Assembly: GCA_039920745.1 (NCBI GenBank)
Contig: JBDSDD010000062.1
Location: 50,320-114,319, forward strand
Length of the DNA stretch: 64,000 nucleotides
Reading direction: 5' to 3'
Source: Scleromatobacter sp039920745
Lineage (GTDB): Bacteria; Pseudomonadota; Gammaproteobacteria; Burkholderiales; Burkholderiaceae_C
Shown: positions 41,727-50,626 of the stretch, in pieces
Position numbering within the stretch: the first letter of the stretch is position 1
Layout: the number at the start of each line of letters is the position of its first letter
Position numbers and translations under genes: made by a program
Notes under the pieces: generated by a model
Databases searched by the model: none
What the model was told of the DNA's origin: nothing
Seen by the model: the letters and a program-made list of their open reading frames with translations, nothing else

Positions 41727-42755
41727 TCAGGCGGCGCAGCGCAAAGTATTCGGAGTGCGCCCGAACCAGCGTTTGCAGGCTCGGTAGAAATTACTCGGAT
41801 CCGAAAATCCCAGCGCGAAGCTCATTTCCGTCGGGCTGTAGGCGCCGTTGACGAAGTAGCGTTGCGCCAACTCGCGCCGGGTGTCGTCCACCAGCTCGAT
41901 GAAGCTGGTGCCTTCCTCGGTCAGGCGGCGCTGCAGCGTGCGCTCGCTCATGCACAGCGTGGCGGCGACCAACTCGCGGCGCGGGTCGCCCTTGGCGATC
42001 AGTTGCATCAGCGCCTGGCGCACGCGGGCCGTGATGCAGCCGCCTTGTTCGGCGGCCAGTTGGGCCACCATGCGTTCGCACATCTCGCCCACCGTCGGGT
42101 CCGACGTGGGGAAGGGCTGGTCGAGCGCGGCCAGCGGCAACTCGATGACGAAGGCGGCGGCGCCGAAGTGCACCGGGCAACCGAAGGCGGCTTCCCATGG
42201 CGTCGGGTCGGCTGGCGCGGGGTAGGGATGGTGCACGCGCAACGGTGTCACCTTCTCGCCGATCAGCCAGAACATGCCCTTGAGGAACGTGGCGGCCATG
42301 AAGTCGTAGCGCTGCTGCGGCACCGCCATCTTGCCGGCCGAGATGCGCAGCGTGATGCGGCAGGCGTCCTGGTCGACGCGCATGCCCACGGTGGTGGTCG
42401 GCATGTCCATGCCGATCGACGTGGTGGGCGAGATCAGGCTGGTGTAGCGCGCCATGCGCTGCAGGCCGCTGCGCAGGTCGGGTGCCGACAGGATCAGGCT
42501 GGACAGCGAGCCCAGGCCGATCAGCGGCTGGCGCGGACACAGCGCCAGTCCGATGGCTGGATCGCCGGTCTTGGCGACCGCGGCGTCCCAGGCGACGCTG
42601 AAGATATCGGCCAGATGTTCGGCGTCGACGGATTCGTTCGGGTCGGGATTGAGTCCGGCCTCTGCGAGGATGGCGGACAGGTCGAGGCCGCGCTGCGCGA
42701 AGCCGTCCTTCATCGCCTTGAACGCGCTGAGCTGGGACAGGGGAACGACGACCAC
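41727..42755 (-). CDS. AraC-family transcription regulator (OruR-like)
   Basis: 342 aa from a GTG with GGAG before it. N-terminal AraC-type ligand-binding half of the Arabinose_bd/OruR type (LSAFKAMKDGFAQRGLDLSAIL, GLALCPRQPLIGLGSL), then the C-terminal double helix-turn-helix: RRELVAATLCMSERTLQRRL and YSPTEMSFALGFSDPSNFYRACKRWFGRTPN. Likely a regulator of the FilA-like genes 490 nt away, by position only. A 22-bp palindrome precedes it and a clear terminator follows it. Confidence 0.9.
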   Translation of the reverse strand: MVVVPLSQLSAFKAMKDGFAQRGLDLSAILAEAGLNPDPNESVDAEHLADIFSVAWDAAVAKTGDPAIGLALCPRQPLIGLGSLSSLILSAPDLRSGLQRMARYTSLISPTTSIGMDMPTTTVGMRVDQDACRITLRISAGKMAVPQQRYDFMAATFLKGMFWLIGEKVTPLRVHHPYPAPADPTPWEAAFGCPVHFGAAAFVIELPLAALDQPFPTSDPTVGEMCERMVAQLAAEQGGCITARVRQALMQLIAKGDPRRELVAATLCMSERTLQRRLTEEGTSFIELVDDTRRELAQRYFVNGAYSPTEMSFALGFSDPSNFYRACKRWFGRTPNTLRCAA

Positions 42756-42814
42756 GGGGAGCTCCGATTCGCTGCGAGAAGCGGCGACCAGGATCGTCGT
42801 CGGCTCTCTTCCAA

Positions 42815-42836
42815 AAATAGAACGACCGTTCTATTT
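42815..42836. promoter_or_regulatory. 22-bp palindrome AAATAGAACG-AC-CGTTCTATTT before the AraC-type gene
   Basis: Perfect 10-bp arms with a 2-bp spacer, 60-81 nt before the GTG start. It looks like a TetR-family operator. The surrounding DNA is AT-rich (TTATTGATTGAAATATT), as in a promoter. The rest of 42837-43165 holds nothing I recognise. Confidence 0.72.
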
Positions 42837-43165
42837 ATTGATTGAAATATTAGCCATCGGGGTAGCGCACCGACATAGGAACGAACCCGCATTTCGCCCC
42901 ATCGGGGTGCAATCGAAGCCTCAACCGGGGGCTTTCCCCCCAAACTTGGTGAAGGGTAAACACGCTCTTGTGTCGACTGGCCAGAAGAGTGCGCTTACCG
43001 GGCGCCACGAGCCTGCCGAGAACGTCGCGCGTGCCTCCTCGAGGTGCATGCGGGCGCGTCGCGAACACCCCGACCTGCACCCGTTGCGTGCCGGGGGCGG
43101 TGCGCTCCGGCGAGAGGTTGCCGGGGTCAGCGAACGACCGTGCGGAAAAATGACAACAAAAGCCC

Positions 43166-43513
43166 TCAGGCGTCGGCCTTGCGGCTGCTGCCGCGCGCCG
43201 TCTCGACGGGATATCTGGCCGCATTGAGCGTGATCTTGCGATCCGCCGCGGCCAGCAGGTCGATGCCCAACTGGTCGGCGATCTGGATCAGGTACAGCAG
43301 CACGTCGGCCGCCTCGAAACCAATGGCTTCGCGCTGCGACGCGTCGGGCGTGCGGCTCTGTGCCTCCGTCATCCACTGGAAGTGCTCCAGCAATTCGGCG
43401 GCCTCGACGGACAACGCGCAGGCCAGGTTCTTGGGCGAATGAAACTGGCTCCAATCGCGCGCGAGTGCGAAGGCGCGCAGGCGGTCGCGCAGGGTGTCGA
43501 TGTCGGTGCTCAT
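43166..43513 (-). CDS. MazG-like nucleotide pyrophosphohydrolase (dCTPase/RS21-C6 type)
   Basis: 115 aa. All-alpha NTP pyrophosphatase: LACALSVEAAELLEHFQWM carries the E-x-x-E metal site, and FEAADVLLYLIQIADQLGIDL carries the second (E-x-x-D). Single-domain MazG-like enzymes of this size hydrolyse dCTP and modified dNTPs for pool cleaning. The start MSTDIDTL is preferred to an upstream ATG four codons earlier. Confidence 0.92.
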   Translation of the reverse strand: MSTDIDTLRDRLRAFALARDWSQFHSPKNLACALSVEAAELLEHFQWMTEAQSRTPDASQREAIGFEAADVLLYLIQIADQLGIDLLAAADRKITLNAARYPVETARGSSRKADA

Positions 43514-43668
43514 GTGCCAAAGCATAGCGTCCGACCATCCGGGAGTCGCCCCACGGCGACCGACGCCCGTGCCGTGACATAGTCAAAGGCTTGACCGGCC
43601 AGGTCCAGCGGACCCACGAGGTCGCCGGACCGGTGCTTCGAAACCCGCGCAGCCAAGGACCCGACTCC

Positions 43669-46215
43669 ATGCAGATTGCTCTCGCCCGCCGCCTCGTGCC
43701 GGCCGTGATCGCGGCGCTCGCCGTCGCAACGGCCGGTGCGGCCCCGACGGCTCCCGCAGCCGCCGCGCCGCGCGGCTACGACCAGCCGCCCAGGAACATC
43801 CTCGACGTGCTGCACGCTCCGGCGCCACCGACCGCTTACGTCAGCCCCGCGCGCCAGGCGATGTTGCTGGTGGCCTGGCAGGAATTCCCGCCGATGGCGC
43901 GCGTCGCCGCGCCGTACCTGAAGCTGGCCGGCTCGCGCATCGAGATCGCCAACCACAGCAAGCACGACACGCCCGGCGGCTACGGCATCACGGCCTGCGC
44001 GCGCACGTTCGAACTGGCAAGCGTGCCTGCCGGCGTGTCCACCGCCGTCAACCTGCCGGCCGGCGCCTGCCCGGCGCGGCCGTACTGGTCGGCCGACGGC
44101 AAGCGTTTCGCGTTTGCGAGCACCACGCACGACGCCGTCGAACTGTGGATCGGCGACGCCGCCACGGGCGCACTGCGCAAGGTGCCCGGCGTGCGCCTGA
44201 ACCCGATGCTCGATGGCGACCTGCAGTGGATGCCCGATCATCGCGCGCTGCTGGTCAAGCTGGTGCCCGACAACATGGGCACGCCGCCGGCCGAGCCGCT
44301 GGTGCCCAGCGGGCCCAGCATCCAGGAGACCGGCTCGGGCAAGGGCGAAAGCAGCACCTACGAGACGCGCGACACGCTCAAGAGCCCGCACGACGAGGAT
44401 CTGTTCGACTGGTATGCGCGCTCGCAGGTCGCCTTCGTCGACGCGACGTCGCTGGCCGTCACGCGCATCGGCAAGGCCGGCAACATCGACAACGTCGAGC
44501 CGGCGCCCGATGGTCAGCACCTGCTCGTGGCGACCCTGCACAAGCCGTATTCCTACGTCACGACGCACGACCGCTTCCCGCGCGAGATCGAGGTGTGGAC
44601 GCTCGGCAAGCGCGGCGCGGTGACGTCGACAACGATCGCGTCCATCCCGCTGACCGACCGTGTACCGGTGGCCGGCGTGCCGCTCGGCCCGCGCGACTTC
44701 GAGTGGCGCGCCACCGATCCCGCCACGCTGATCTGGGCCGAGGCGCTGGACGGTGGCGACTGGAAGGTGAAGGTGCCGCAGCGTGACAAGGTCATGCTGC
44801 GCAAGGCGCCGTTCACGACGCCGGCGGTGGAGATCGCGCGCACCGATCAGCGCTTCGTCGGCTTTGCGTGGACCGAACGCGTGGACACCGCGCTGCTGCA
44901 GGAGTACGACGAGGACCGCCACTGGCGCCACACGGCGCTGATGGACGTCGACCATCCACAGGCCGCGACGCGCGTGCTGTGGGACTTGTCGAGCGACGAG
45001 AAGTACGCCGACCCGGGCACGCCGGTCTATCGCCAGCAGGCGAATGGCCAGTACCTGATCCGCATGCAGGGCGACGCGGTCTACCTGGCCGGCAACGGCG
45101 CGTCGCCTGACGGCGACCGCCCGTTCCTCGACCGGCTGGACCTGAAGACCCGCCAGTGCGAGCGCCTGTTCCGCAGCGATCGCGATGCGCTCGAGCGTTT
45201 CGTCGCGTTCACCGGCACCGACGATCACCAGTTCCTGACCTGGCACCAGTCGACGTCGAGCCCGCCCAACGCGTTCCTGCGCACGCTGGTGGCCGCGCCG
45301 CCCGCGCCCGCGCAAGCGGGAGAGGCCTCGATCGCGTCGACCCGCGTCGCGGTCACGCACATCCCGGATCCGACGCCGGCGGTGCGCGCCATCAACAAGC
45401 GCCTGGTCACCTACAAGCGCGCCGACGGCGTCGACCTGTCGTTCACGTTGTACACGCCGCCGGGCTACGTCGCGGGCACGCGCGTGCCGACGATCCTGTA
45501 CGCGTACCCGCTGGACTTCGCCGACGCGTCCAAGGCCGGCCAGGTCAGCGGATCGCAAGCGACGTTCACTCGCCTGCGCCAGTACCAACTGCTGCTGCTG
45601 GCCGGCTACGCGATCATCGACCGCGCGTCGTTCCCGGTCATCGGCGACCCGAAGAAGGCCTACGACAGCTACCTGGAGCAACTGGTCGCCGACGCCAAGG
45701 CCGCGGTCGACGAGGCGGTGCGCCTGGGCGTGGCCGACCCGGACCGCATCGGCGTCACCGGCCACAGCCACGGCGCGCTGATGACGGTCAACCTGCTCGC
45801 CCACTCCGACCTGTTTCGGGCCGGCATCGCCACCAGCGGTTCGTACAACAAGACGCTGACGCCGTTCGGCTTCCAGAACGAGCGGCGCTCGGTGTGGGAG
45901 GCGCCGGAGGTCTACGCGAAGGTGTCGCCGTTCTTCTCGGCCGACAAGTTGAAGCTGCCGCTGCTCATCCTGCACGGCGAGGACGACGCCAACCCCGGCA
46001 CGACGCCGCTGCAGTCGCTCAAGCTGTACGAGGCCATCCGCGGCAACGGCGGCACGGCGCGGCTGGTGATGCTGCCGCACGAGCCGCATTGGTACTCGGC
46101 GATGGAATCGCAGGAGCAGCAGATCTACGAGATGGTGCGCTGGTTCGACACCTACGTGAAGGACGCGGTGCCCAAGGCGGCTCTTGCTGCCGCCGCGGCC
46201 TCGGCCGCGAAGTGA
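43669..46215 (+). CDS. Prolyl-oligopeptidase-family (S9) serine peptidase, glutamyl-endopeptidase-like
   Basis: 848 aa. Signal peptide (LVPAVIAALAVATAGAAP), a long N-terminal beta-propeller region, and a C-terminal alpha/beta-hydrolase domain with the nucleophile in GVTGHSHGALMT (Ser near residue 700), Asp in LHGEDDANPGTTPLQS and His in LPHEPHWY. The length and layout resemble bacterial and plastid glutamyl endopeptidases. The peptide specificity cannot be read from sequence. It stands alone, convergent with the TetR gene. Confidence 0.92.
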   Translation: MQIALARRLVPAVIAALAVATAGAAPTAPAAAAPRGYDQPPRNILDVLHAPAPPTAYVSPARQAMLLVAWQEFPPMARVAAPYLKLAGSRIEIANHSKHDTPGGYGITACARTFELASVPAGVSTAVNLPAGACPARPYWSADGKRFAFASTTHDAVELWIGDAATGALRKVPGVRLNPMLDGDLQWMPDHRALLVKLVPDNMGTPPAEPLVPSGPSIQETGSGKGESSTYETRDTLKSPHDEDLFDWYARSQVAFVDATSLAVTRIGKAGNIDNVEPAPDGQHLLVATLHKPYSYVTTHDRFPREIEVWTLGKRGAVTSTTIASIPLTDRVPVAGVPLGPRDFEWRATDPATLIWAEALDGGDWKVKVPQRDKVMLRKAPFTTPAVEIARTDQRFVGFAWTERVDTALLQEYDEDRHWRHTALMDVDHPQAATRVLWDLSSDEKYADPGTPVYRQQANGQYLIRMQGDAVYLAGNGASPDGDRPFLDRLDLKTRQCERLFRSDRDALERFVAFTGTDDHQFLTWHQSTSSPPNAFLRTLVAAPPAPAQAGEASIASTRVAVTHIPDPTPAVRAINKRLVTYKRADGVDLSFTLYTPPGYVAGTRVPTILYAYPLDFADASKAGQVSGSQATFTRLRQYQLLLLAGYAIIDRASFPVIGDPKKAYDSYLEQLVADAKAAVDEAVRLGVADPDRIGVTGHSHGALMTVNLLAHSDLFRAGIATSGSYNKTLTPFGFQNERRSVWEAPEVYAKVSPFFSADKLKLPLLILHGEDDANPGTTPLQSLKLYEAIRGNGGTARLVMLPHEPHWYSAMESQEQQIYEMVRWFDTYVKDAVPKAALAAAAASAAK

Positions 46216-46252
46216 CGCGAGCGGGGCGTCGGCAGACGTCTCGCTTGGCCGT

Positions 46253-46900
46253 TCAGTCGGTCAGCGAGCGCCACGCCGCCACGGCAAAGCGTTGCGCGTG
46301 GCTCGTGGGCGCTGCCTGGCGTCGACCGGCCAGCCAGCCGCGCGCGTAGAACTCCGCGGCGCCCAGCACCAGCGACGGGATCAGGTCCACCGGCAGCGGC
46401 AGGATCCGCCCGGCGGCCGCATCCCGCGCCAGCAGCTCGTCGATGGGCGCATAGCGCGCCGCCAGCCGTTGCGTCAGGTCGGCGGCATGCGCGCCCTGCG
46501 CCACGGAATCGCGCGCCACGAAGACGAAGTGCGCGCATTCGGGCTGGCGGGTGATCCACGCGGTGTAGGCGTCGATCAGCGCCTCCACCACCGCATGGCC
46601 GTCGGCCAGGCCGGCGATGCGCTCGGCGATCGCTCGGCTCTGGTCATCGAGCGCGGCAAAGAACAGCGCCGCGACGACGCCTTCCTTGTTCTTGAAGTGG
46701 TGGTAGATCGTGCCGACGCTCTGGCCGCTGGCGCGGCGCAGGTCGTCGATCGTCGTTGCCTCCACGCCGTTGTCGTTGAACAGCGTCAGCGCATGGCGCA
46801 GCACGCTGCGTCGGCTCGCGTGACGCGCGTCGGGCAGCGCGTGGGCAAGCAGCCGGTCTGCCGCGGCGGCCTGCAAAGTGTTCAAATTCTTTCGCACCAT
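46253..46900 (-). CDS. TetR-family transcription regulator
   Basis: 215 aa. N-terminal helix-turn-helix: RRSVLRHALTLFNDNGVEATTIDDLRRASGQSVGTIYHHFKNKEGV, the TetR signature, and a ligand-binding C-terminal half of unknown specificity. A double palindrome begins 12 nt upstream, so it probably represses itself. Divergent from the dipeptidase operon, its probable other target. Confidence 0.93.
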   Translation of the reverse strand: MVRKNLNTLQAAAADRLLAHALPDARHASRRSVLRHALTLFNDNGVEATTIDDLRRASGQSVGTIYHHFKNKEGVVAALFFAALDDQSRAIAERIAGLADGHAVVEALIDAYTAWITRQPECAHFVFVARDSVAQGAHAADLTQRLAARYAPIDELLARDAAAGRILPLPVDLIPSLVLGAAEFYARGWLAGRRQAAPTSHAQRFAVAAWRSLTD

Positions 46901-46911
46901 GTGTGGAATAG

Positions 46912-46932
46912 TATTCTAGAATAACGTTCTAG
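46912..46932. promoter_or_regulatory. TetR operator candidate with two overlapping palindromes
   Basis: TATTCTAGAATA (46912-46923) and CTAGAA-TAACG-TTCTAG (46916-46932) overlap between the divergent TetR gene and the dipeptidase operon. It is 12-32 nt before the TetR ATG, where a dimer would block transcription. Its half-site CGTTCTA is shared with the palindrome at 42815. Confidence 0.75.
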
Positions 46933-47127
46933 TCACTCGATGTCGTTGCCGCGACGCCGAAAGGCCTCCGCCACGCAGCGGGCGCCCGACCGACAGGGCC
47001 GCTGGCCTGCGCCATTTCGGCCTCCCCGACCCTGCCGTCCGCCGCGGTGTCGCCGCTGGCCCCTGGCAGCCAGCCCCGCGTGGTCCGCTTCATGACGGCC
47101 AGCAGACTGACTGAATCCGAGGAAGCC

Positions 47128-48204
47128 GTGACCGAGACTCGCTACGCGACCATCAACGCCCTGGGTGTGCTGGACAACCCGAACCTGGCGCAGGCCGATG
47201 CCGGCGCTGCCGACGGGCTGGGCTACGCCGGCGGCGCCCGCAGTGTCGACGTGCGCTCGCTCGAGGACGCGCGCAGCGCGGGGTTGTCGGCCGTCAACAT
47301 CACGCTGGGCCATGTCGCCGGCACGGCCGATCCGTTCTGCGAAACCGTGCGCGACATCACCGGATGGAACGCCTTCGTCGCGCAGCATCCGGGTGCGCTG
47401 CGCCGCGTGCTCAACGTGGCGGATATCGCCGCCGCCAACGGCGCCGGCCAGGTCGGCGTGATCTACGGCTTCCAGAACACCGAGATGCTGGGACGCGAAC
47501 TCGCCCGCGTGCGCCTGTTCGCGAAGATGGGCGTTCGTGTGATCCAGTTGACGTACAACGGCCGCAACGCGGTCGGCGACGGCGCCACGGTGGCGGACGA
47601 CCAGGGCCTGTCGCGCTTCGGCGGCGACGTGATCGAGCGGCTGCAGTCCGAAGGCGTGCTGGTCGACCTGAGCCACAGCAGCGAGAAGACCTGCCTGGAC
47701 GCGCTGGCGTTGGCGCGGCGGCCCGTCGCGATCACGCATTCCGCCTGCCGCGCGGTGGCTGACCACCCGCGCAACAAGAGCGACGCCGAGCTGCGCCTGC
47801 TGGCCGAGCGCGGCGGCGTCGTGGGGTTGTACTTCATGCCATACCTTCGGCTCGGCGGCCAGCCGCTGGCTGCCGACTTGATCGCCCACCTGGAGCACGC
47901 GATCGCGGTGTGCGGCGAGGATCACGTCGGCCTGGGCACCGACGGCGGCACCACGCGCCACGACGACATGACGGCCTATCGGCGCCAGCTCGAGGACGAG
48001 GTCGCCAAGCGCCGCCGCATGGGCATCAGTGCCCCGGGCGAAACCGCCGACGTCAGCACCTTCCTGCCCGACCTGTGCGGCCCGACCCAGTTCCAGCGCC
48101 TGGCCGACCTGCTGGCCGCGCGCGGCCACAGCGCGACGCGCATCGAGAAGATCCTGGGCGGCAACTTCCAGCGCCTGATGACCGAGGCCTGGGCCTCCCA
48201 TTGA
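47128..48204 (+). CDS. Membrane dipeptidase (renal dipeptidase, M19) family
   Basis: 358 aa from GTG 47128, preceded by GAGGAA at good spacing; an in-frame ATG at 47092 lacks one. M19 marks: GVIYGFQNTEML, MGVRVIQLTYNGRNAVGDG, GVLVDLSHSSEKT, AITHSACRAVADHPRN and VGLGTDGG. M19 enzymes hydrolyse dipeptides, including D-residue ones, with a di-zinc centre. It leads an operon with an amidohydrolase and a RidA protein. Confidence 0.92.
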   Translation: MTETRYATINALGVLDNPNLAQADAGAADGLGYAGGARSVDVRSLEDARSAGLSAVNITLGHVAGTADPFCETVRDITGWNAFVAQHPGALRRVLNVADIAAANGAGQVGVIYGFQNTEMLGRELARVRLFAKMGVRVIQLTYNGRNAVGDGATVADDQGLSRFGGDVIERLQSEGVLVDLSHSSEKTCLDALALARRPVAITHSACRAVADHPRNKSDAELRLLAERGGVVGLYFMPYLRLGGQPLAADLIAHLEHAIAVCGEDHVGLGTDGGTTRHDDMTAYRRQLEDEVAKRRRMGISAPGETADVSTFLPDLCGPTQFQRLADLLAARGHSATRIEKILGGNFQRLMTEAWASH

Positions 48205-48221
48205 CCGTGCAAGGACGCGCC

Positions 48222-50219
48222 ATGCCGACCTCCTGGTTGCGCCACCTGCTTGCGTGCGTCGCGGCGCTGCTGTGCATTGTCGGCGGCCCGCCCGCGCTGG
48301 CCCACGACGACGTGCGCATCCACGGCGTCGCGGTCGGCTCGCAGACCCTGACGCCGCTGCCAGACGGCCGCATGCAGGCCGACTACGGTTTCAGCGAGCG
48401 CGGGCGCGGCGACCAGATCCATGCGCGCTGGCGCGTGGACGCGCAAGGCCTGCCCGTCGCCTACGACGCCGAGGGCAACGACTACTGGAAGGTGCCGCTG
48501 GCCGAGCACTTCGACGTCAGCGCCGGCAAGGCGAGCTGGAAGAACCGCATCGAGTCGGGCTCGGCGGCCTGGAGCGCGCCGGGCGCGTTCTACGTGCCGG
48601 CCAACGCGCCGCCCGAGTTCATGGGCGTGCTGGCCCGCGCGCTGCTGAAGTCGCCCGGCCAGCGCCTGAAGCTGCTGCCCGCCGGCGAGGGGTGGCTCGA
48701 ACGCGGCGCGCACGTGGGCGCCGGCAAGCACACGTTGACGCTGTACCGCATCGGCGGCATCGAGTTCACGCCGGTGCCGGTGTGGCTGGACGAGAAGGGC
48801 GCCACCGCGGCCGTCATCGACGACTGGTTCGAGGTGCTGGACGAGCCGCTCAAGCCGCTGCTGCCCAGGCTGCAGGCGGCGCAGGGCGCGGCCGACCAGG
48901 CCTGGAGCGCAGACGTCGCCAGGCGCCTGGCTCACAGGCCTGCGGGCGCGCTGATGATCCGCCACGCGCGCCTGTTCGACCCGCGCGACCTCTCGGTGCG
49001 CGACGACATGCGCGTGCTGGTGCAGGGCGAGCACGTCGTCCGCGTCGATCCCGACGACGCCAGCCCTGCGCCCGAAGGCACCGAGGTGATCGACGCGGCC
49101 GGTCGCTTCCTGATGCCGGGGCTGTGGGACGTGCACCAGCACTTCGCGGGCGTCGACGGCACCTTCGACCTGATCGCCGGCGTCACCAGCGCCCGCGACA
49201 TGGCCAACGACAACGTGCCGCTGCTGGCGCGCGTCAAGCGCTTCGACACCGGCACCGAGCTGGGCCCGCGCGTCGTCCTCGCCGGCATCGTCGAGGGCAC
49301 CGGAGCGCTCGCTGGCCCGACCGACGTGCGCATCGAGACCCGCGCGCAGGCGCAGGGCGCAGTCGACTGGTACGCCGACCACGGGTATGAGCAGATCAAG
49401 ATCTATTCGTCGTTCCCGCCAGCGCTGGTCGCGCCCATCGCCGACATGGCTCACGCGCGCGGGCTGCGCGTGAGCGGGCACGTGCCTGCGTTCATGCGCG
49501 CGCAGCAGTTCATCGAGGCCGGCGCCGATGAGATCCAGCACCTGAACTTCATCGTGCTGAACTTCTTCCCCGACGTGAAGGACACGCGCAGCAAGGATCG
49601 CTACACGATCACGGCCGAGAAGTTGCAGGAGCTCAAGCTCGACTCGCCCGAGTTCGCCGCGTTCATGACGCTGCTGCGCCAGCACCACACCGTGCTGGAC
49701 CCGACGCTATCGGTGTTCCAGGATCTGTACTCCGGCGTGCCCGGCCAGTGCGCGCGCGGCCTGTGCGCCATGATCGAGCGCTTTCCGCCGGTGACGCGGC
49801 GGCGCCTGTTGTCCGGCGCCGTGGCGGTGCCGCCCGGCGAGGATGCCGTCTATGCGCAGGCCCTGCCGGCGCTGATGCGCCTGCTCAAGGCGCTGCACGA
49901 CGGCGGCGTGACGATCATGGCCGGTACCGACTCGTTCGCCGGCTACACGCTGCACAACGAGCTGGAGCTCTACGTGCAGGCCGGCATTCCCGCACCCGAG
50001 GTGCTGCGCCTGGCCACGTTGACGCCCGCGCAGGTGCTGGGCGTCGCCGGCCCGAGCCAGCGCGGCTTCATCGCGCCGGGCCGACAGGCCGACATGGTCT
50101 TGATCGATGGCGATCCGTCGCGCAACATCGCCGACATTCGCCACGTGTGGCGCACGATCAAGGCCGGCCAGGTCTACGAGCCGGCCGCATTGGAACAAGC
50201 CATGGGAATGAGGCGATGA
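48222..50219 (+). CDS. Exported amidohydrolase-family protein with N-terminal extension
   Basis: 665 aa. Signal peptide (LLACVAALLCIVGGPPALA), a ~230-residue N-terminal region (beta-rich, WRVDAQGLPVAYDAEGNDYWKVP), then an amidohydrolase barrel: ALMIRHARLFDPRDL, EVIDAAGRFLMPGLWDVHQHF (HXH metal site), EQIKIYSSFPP (the usual Lys), RVSGHVP (metal His), IMAGTDSFAGYTLHNELELYVQAG. Possibly a dipeptidase/imidazolone-type hydrolase. The N-terminal extension is not one I recognise. AAGGA precedes ATG 48222; its stop overlaps the RidA start. Confidence 0.9.
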   Translation: MPTSWLRHLLACVAALLCIVGGPPALAHDDVRIHGVAVGSQTLTPLPDGRMQADYGFSERGRGDQIHARWRVDAQGLPVAYDAEGNDYWKVPLAEHFDVSAGKASWKNRIESGSAAWSAPGAFYVPANAPPEFMGVLARALLKSPGQRLKLLPAGEGWLERGAHVGAGKHTLTLYRIGGIEFTPVPVWLDEKGATAAVIDDWFEVLDEPLKPLLPRLQAAQGAADQAWSADVARRLAHRPAGALMIRHARLFDPRDLSVRDDMRVLVQGEHVVRVDPDDASPAPEGTEVIDAAGRFLMPGLWDVHQHFAGVDGTFDLIAGVTSARDMANDNVPLLARVKRFDTGTELGPRVVLAGIVEGTGALAGPTDVRIETRAQAQGAVDWYADHGYEQIKIYSSFPPALVAPIADMAHARGLRVSGHVPAFMRAQQFIEAGADEIQHLNFIVLNFFPDVKDTRSKDRYTITAEKLQELKLDSPEFAAFMTLLRQHHTVLDPTLSVFQDLYSGVPGQCARGLCAMIERFPPVTRRRLLSGAVAVPPGEDAVYAQALPALMRLLKALHDGGVTIMAGTDSFAGYTLHNELELYVQAGIPAPEVLRLATLTPAQVLGVAGPSQRGFIAPGRQADMVLIDGDPSRNIADIRHVWRTIKAGQVYEPAALEQAMGMRR

Positions 50220-50608
50220 GCGCGAACACCATCGAACGTTTCAACAGCGGCCGCACGCTGCCGCTGTCCGTCCCGTTCTGCGAAGGCACGGCTCTCGGCG
50301 GACTCGTCTTCCTGTCCGGCCAGCTCGGCAACGTGCCGGGCACGCTGACACTGGTCGAAGGCGGCATCGAGGCCGAGGCGCGGCAGGCGCTCGTCAACAT
50401 CCTGACGGTGCTGCAGGCGCAGGGCCTGGGCCTGGAGAACCTGCTGCGCTGCACCGTGATGCTGGCCGACATCGGCGAGTGGCTCAGGTTCAACGGGGTC
50501 TGGAGCGAGTTCTTCAGCGACAAGCCGATGCCCGCACGCAGCGCGTTCGGCTGCGCGGGGCTGGCGCTGGGGGCGCGGGTCGAGATCGAGTGCACGGCGG
50601 CGCGCTGA
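50216..50608 (+). CDS. RidA family (reactive intermediate deaminase) protein
   Basis: 130 aa. YjgF/YER057c/RidA fold with LVFLSGQLGNVPG, LLRCTVMLADIGEWLRFNGVWSEFF, and the active-site PARSAFGCAGLALGARVEIECTA. RidA proteins hydrolyse reactive imines such as 2-aminoacrylate; catalytic Arg present. The ATG overlaps the amidohydrolase stop (ATGA). Confidence 0.93.
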   Translation: MSANTIERFNSGRTLPLSVPFCEGTALGGLVFLSGQLGNVPGTLTLVEGGIEAEARQALVNILTVLQAQGLGLENLLRCTVMLADIGEWLRFNGVWSEFFSDKPMPARSAFGCAGLALGARVEIECTAAR

Positions 50609-50626
50609 GCGGCCGTCGCTGAAGGG

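Noticed and set aside
41602..41787. Plus-strand 61-codon frame near the AraC-type gene
   Set aside because: It spans a clear minus-strand terminator and the AraC gene end, and has no ribosome site.
43510..46089. Minus-strand open frame of 859 codons opposite the S9 peptidase
   Set aside because: Repetitive Arg/Val/Gln-rich shadow; the plus strand has signal peptide and full catalytic triad.
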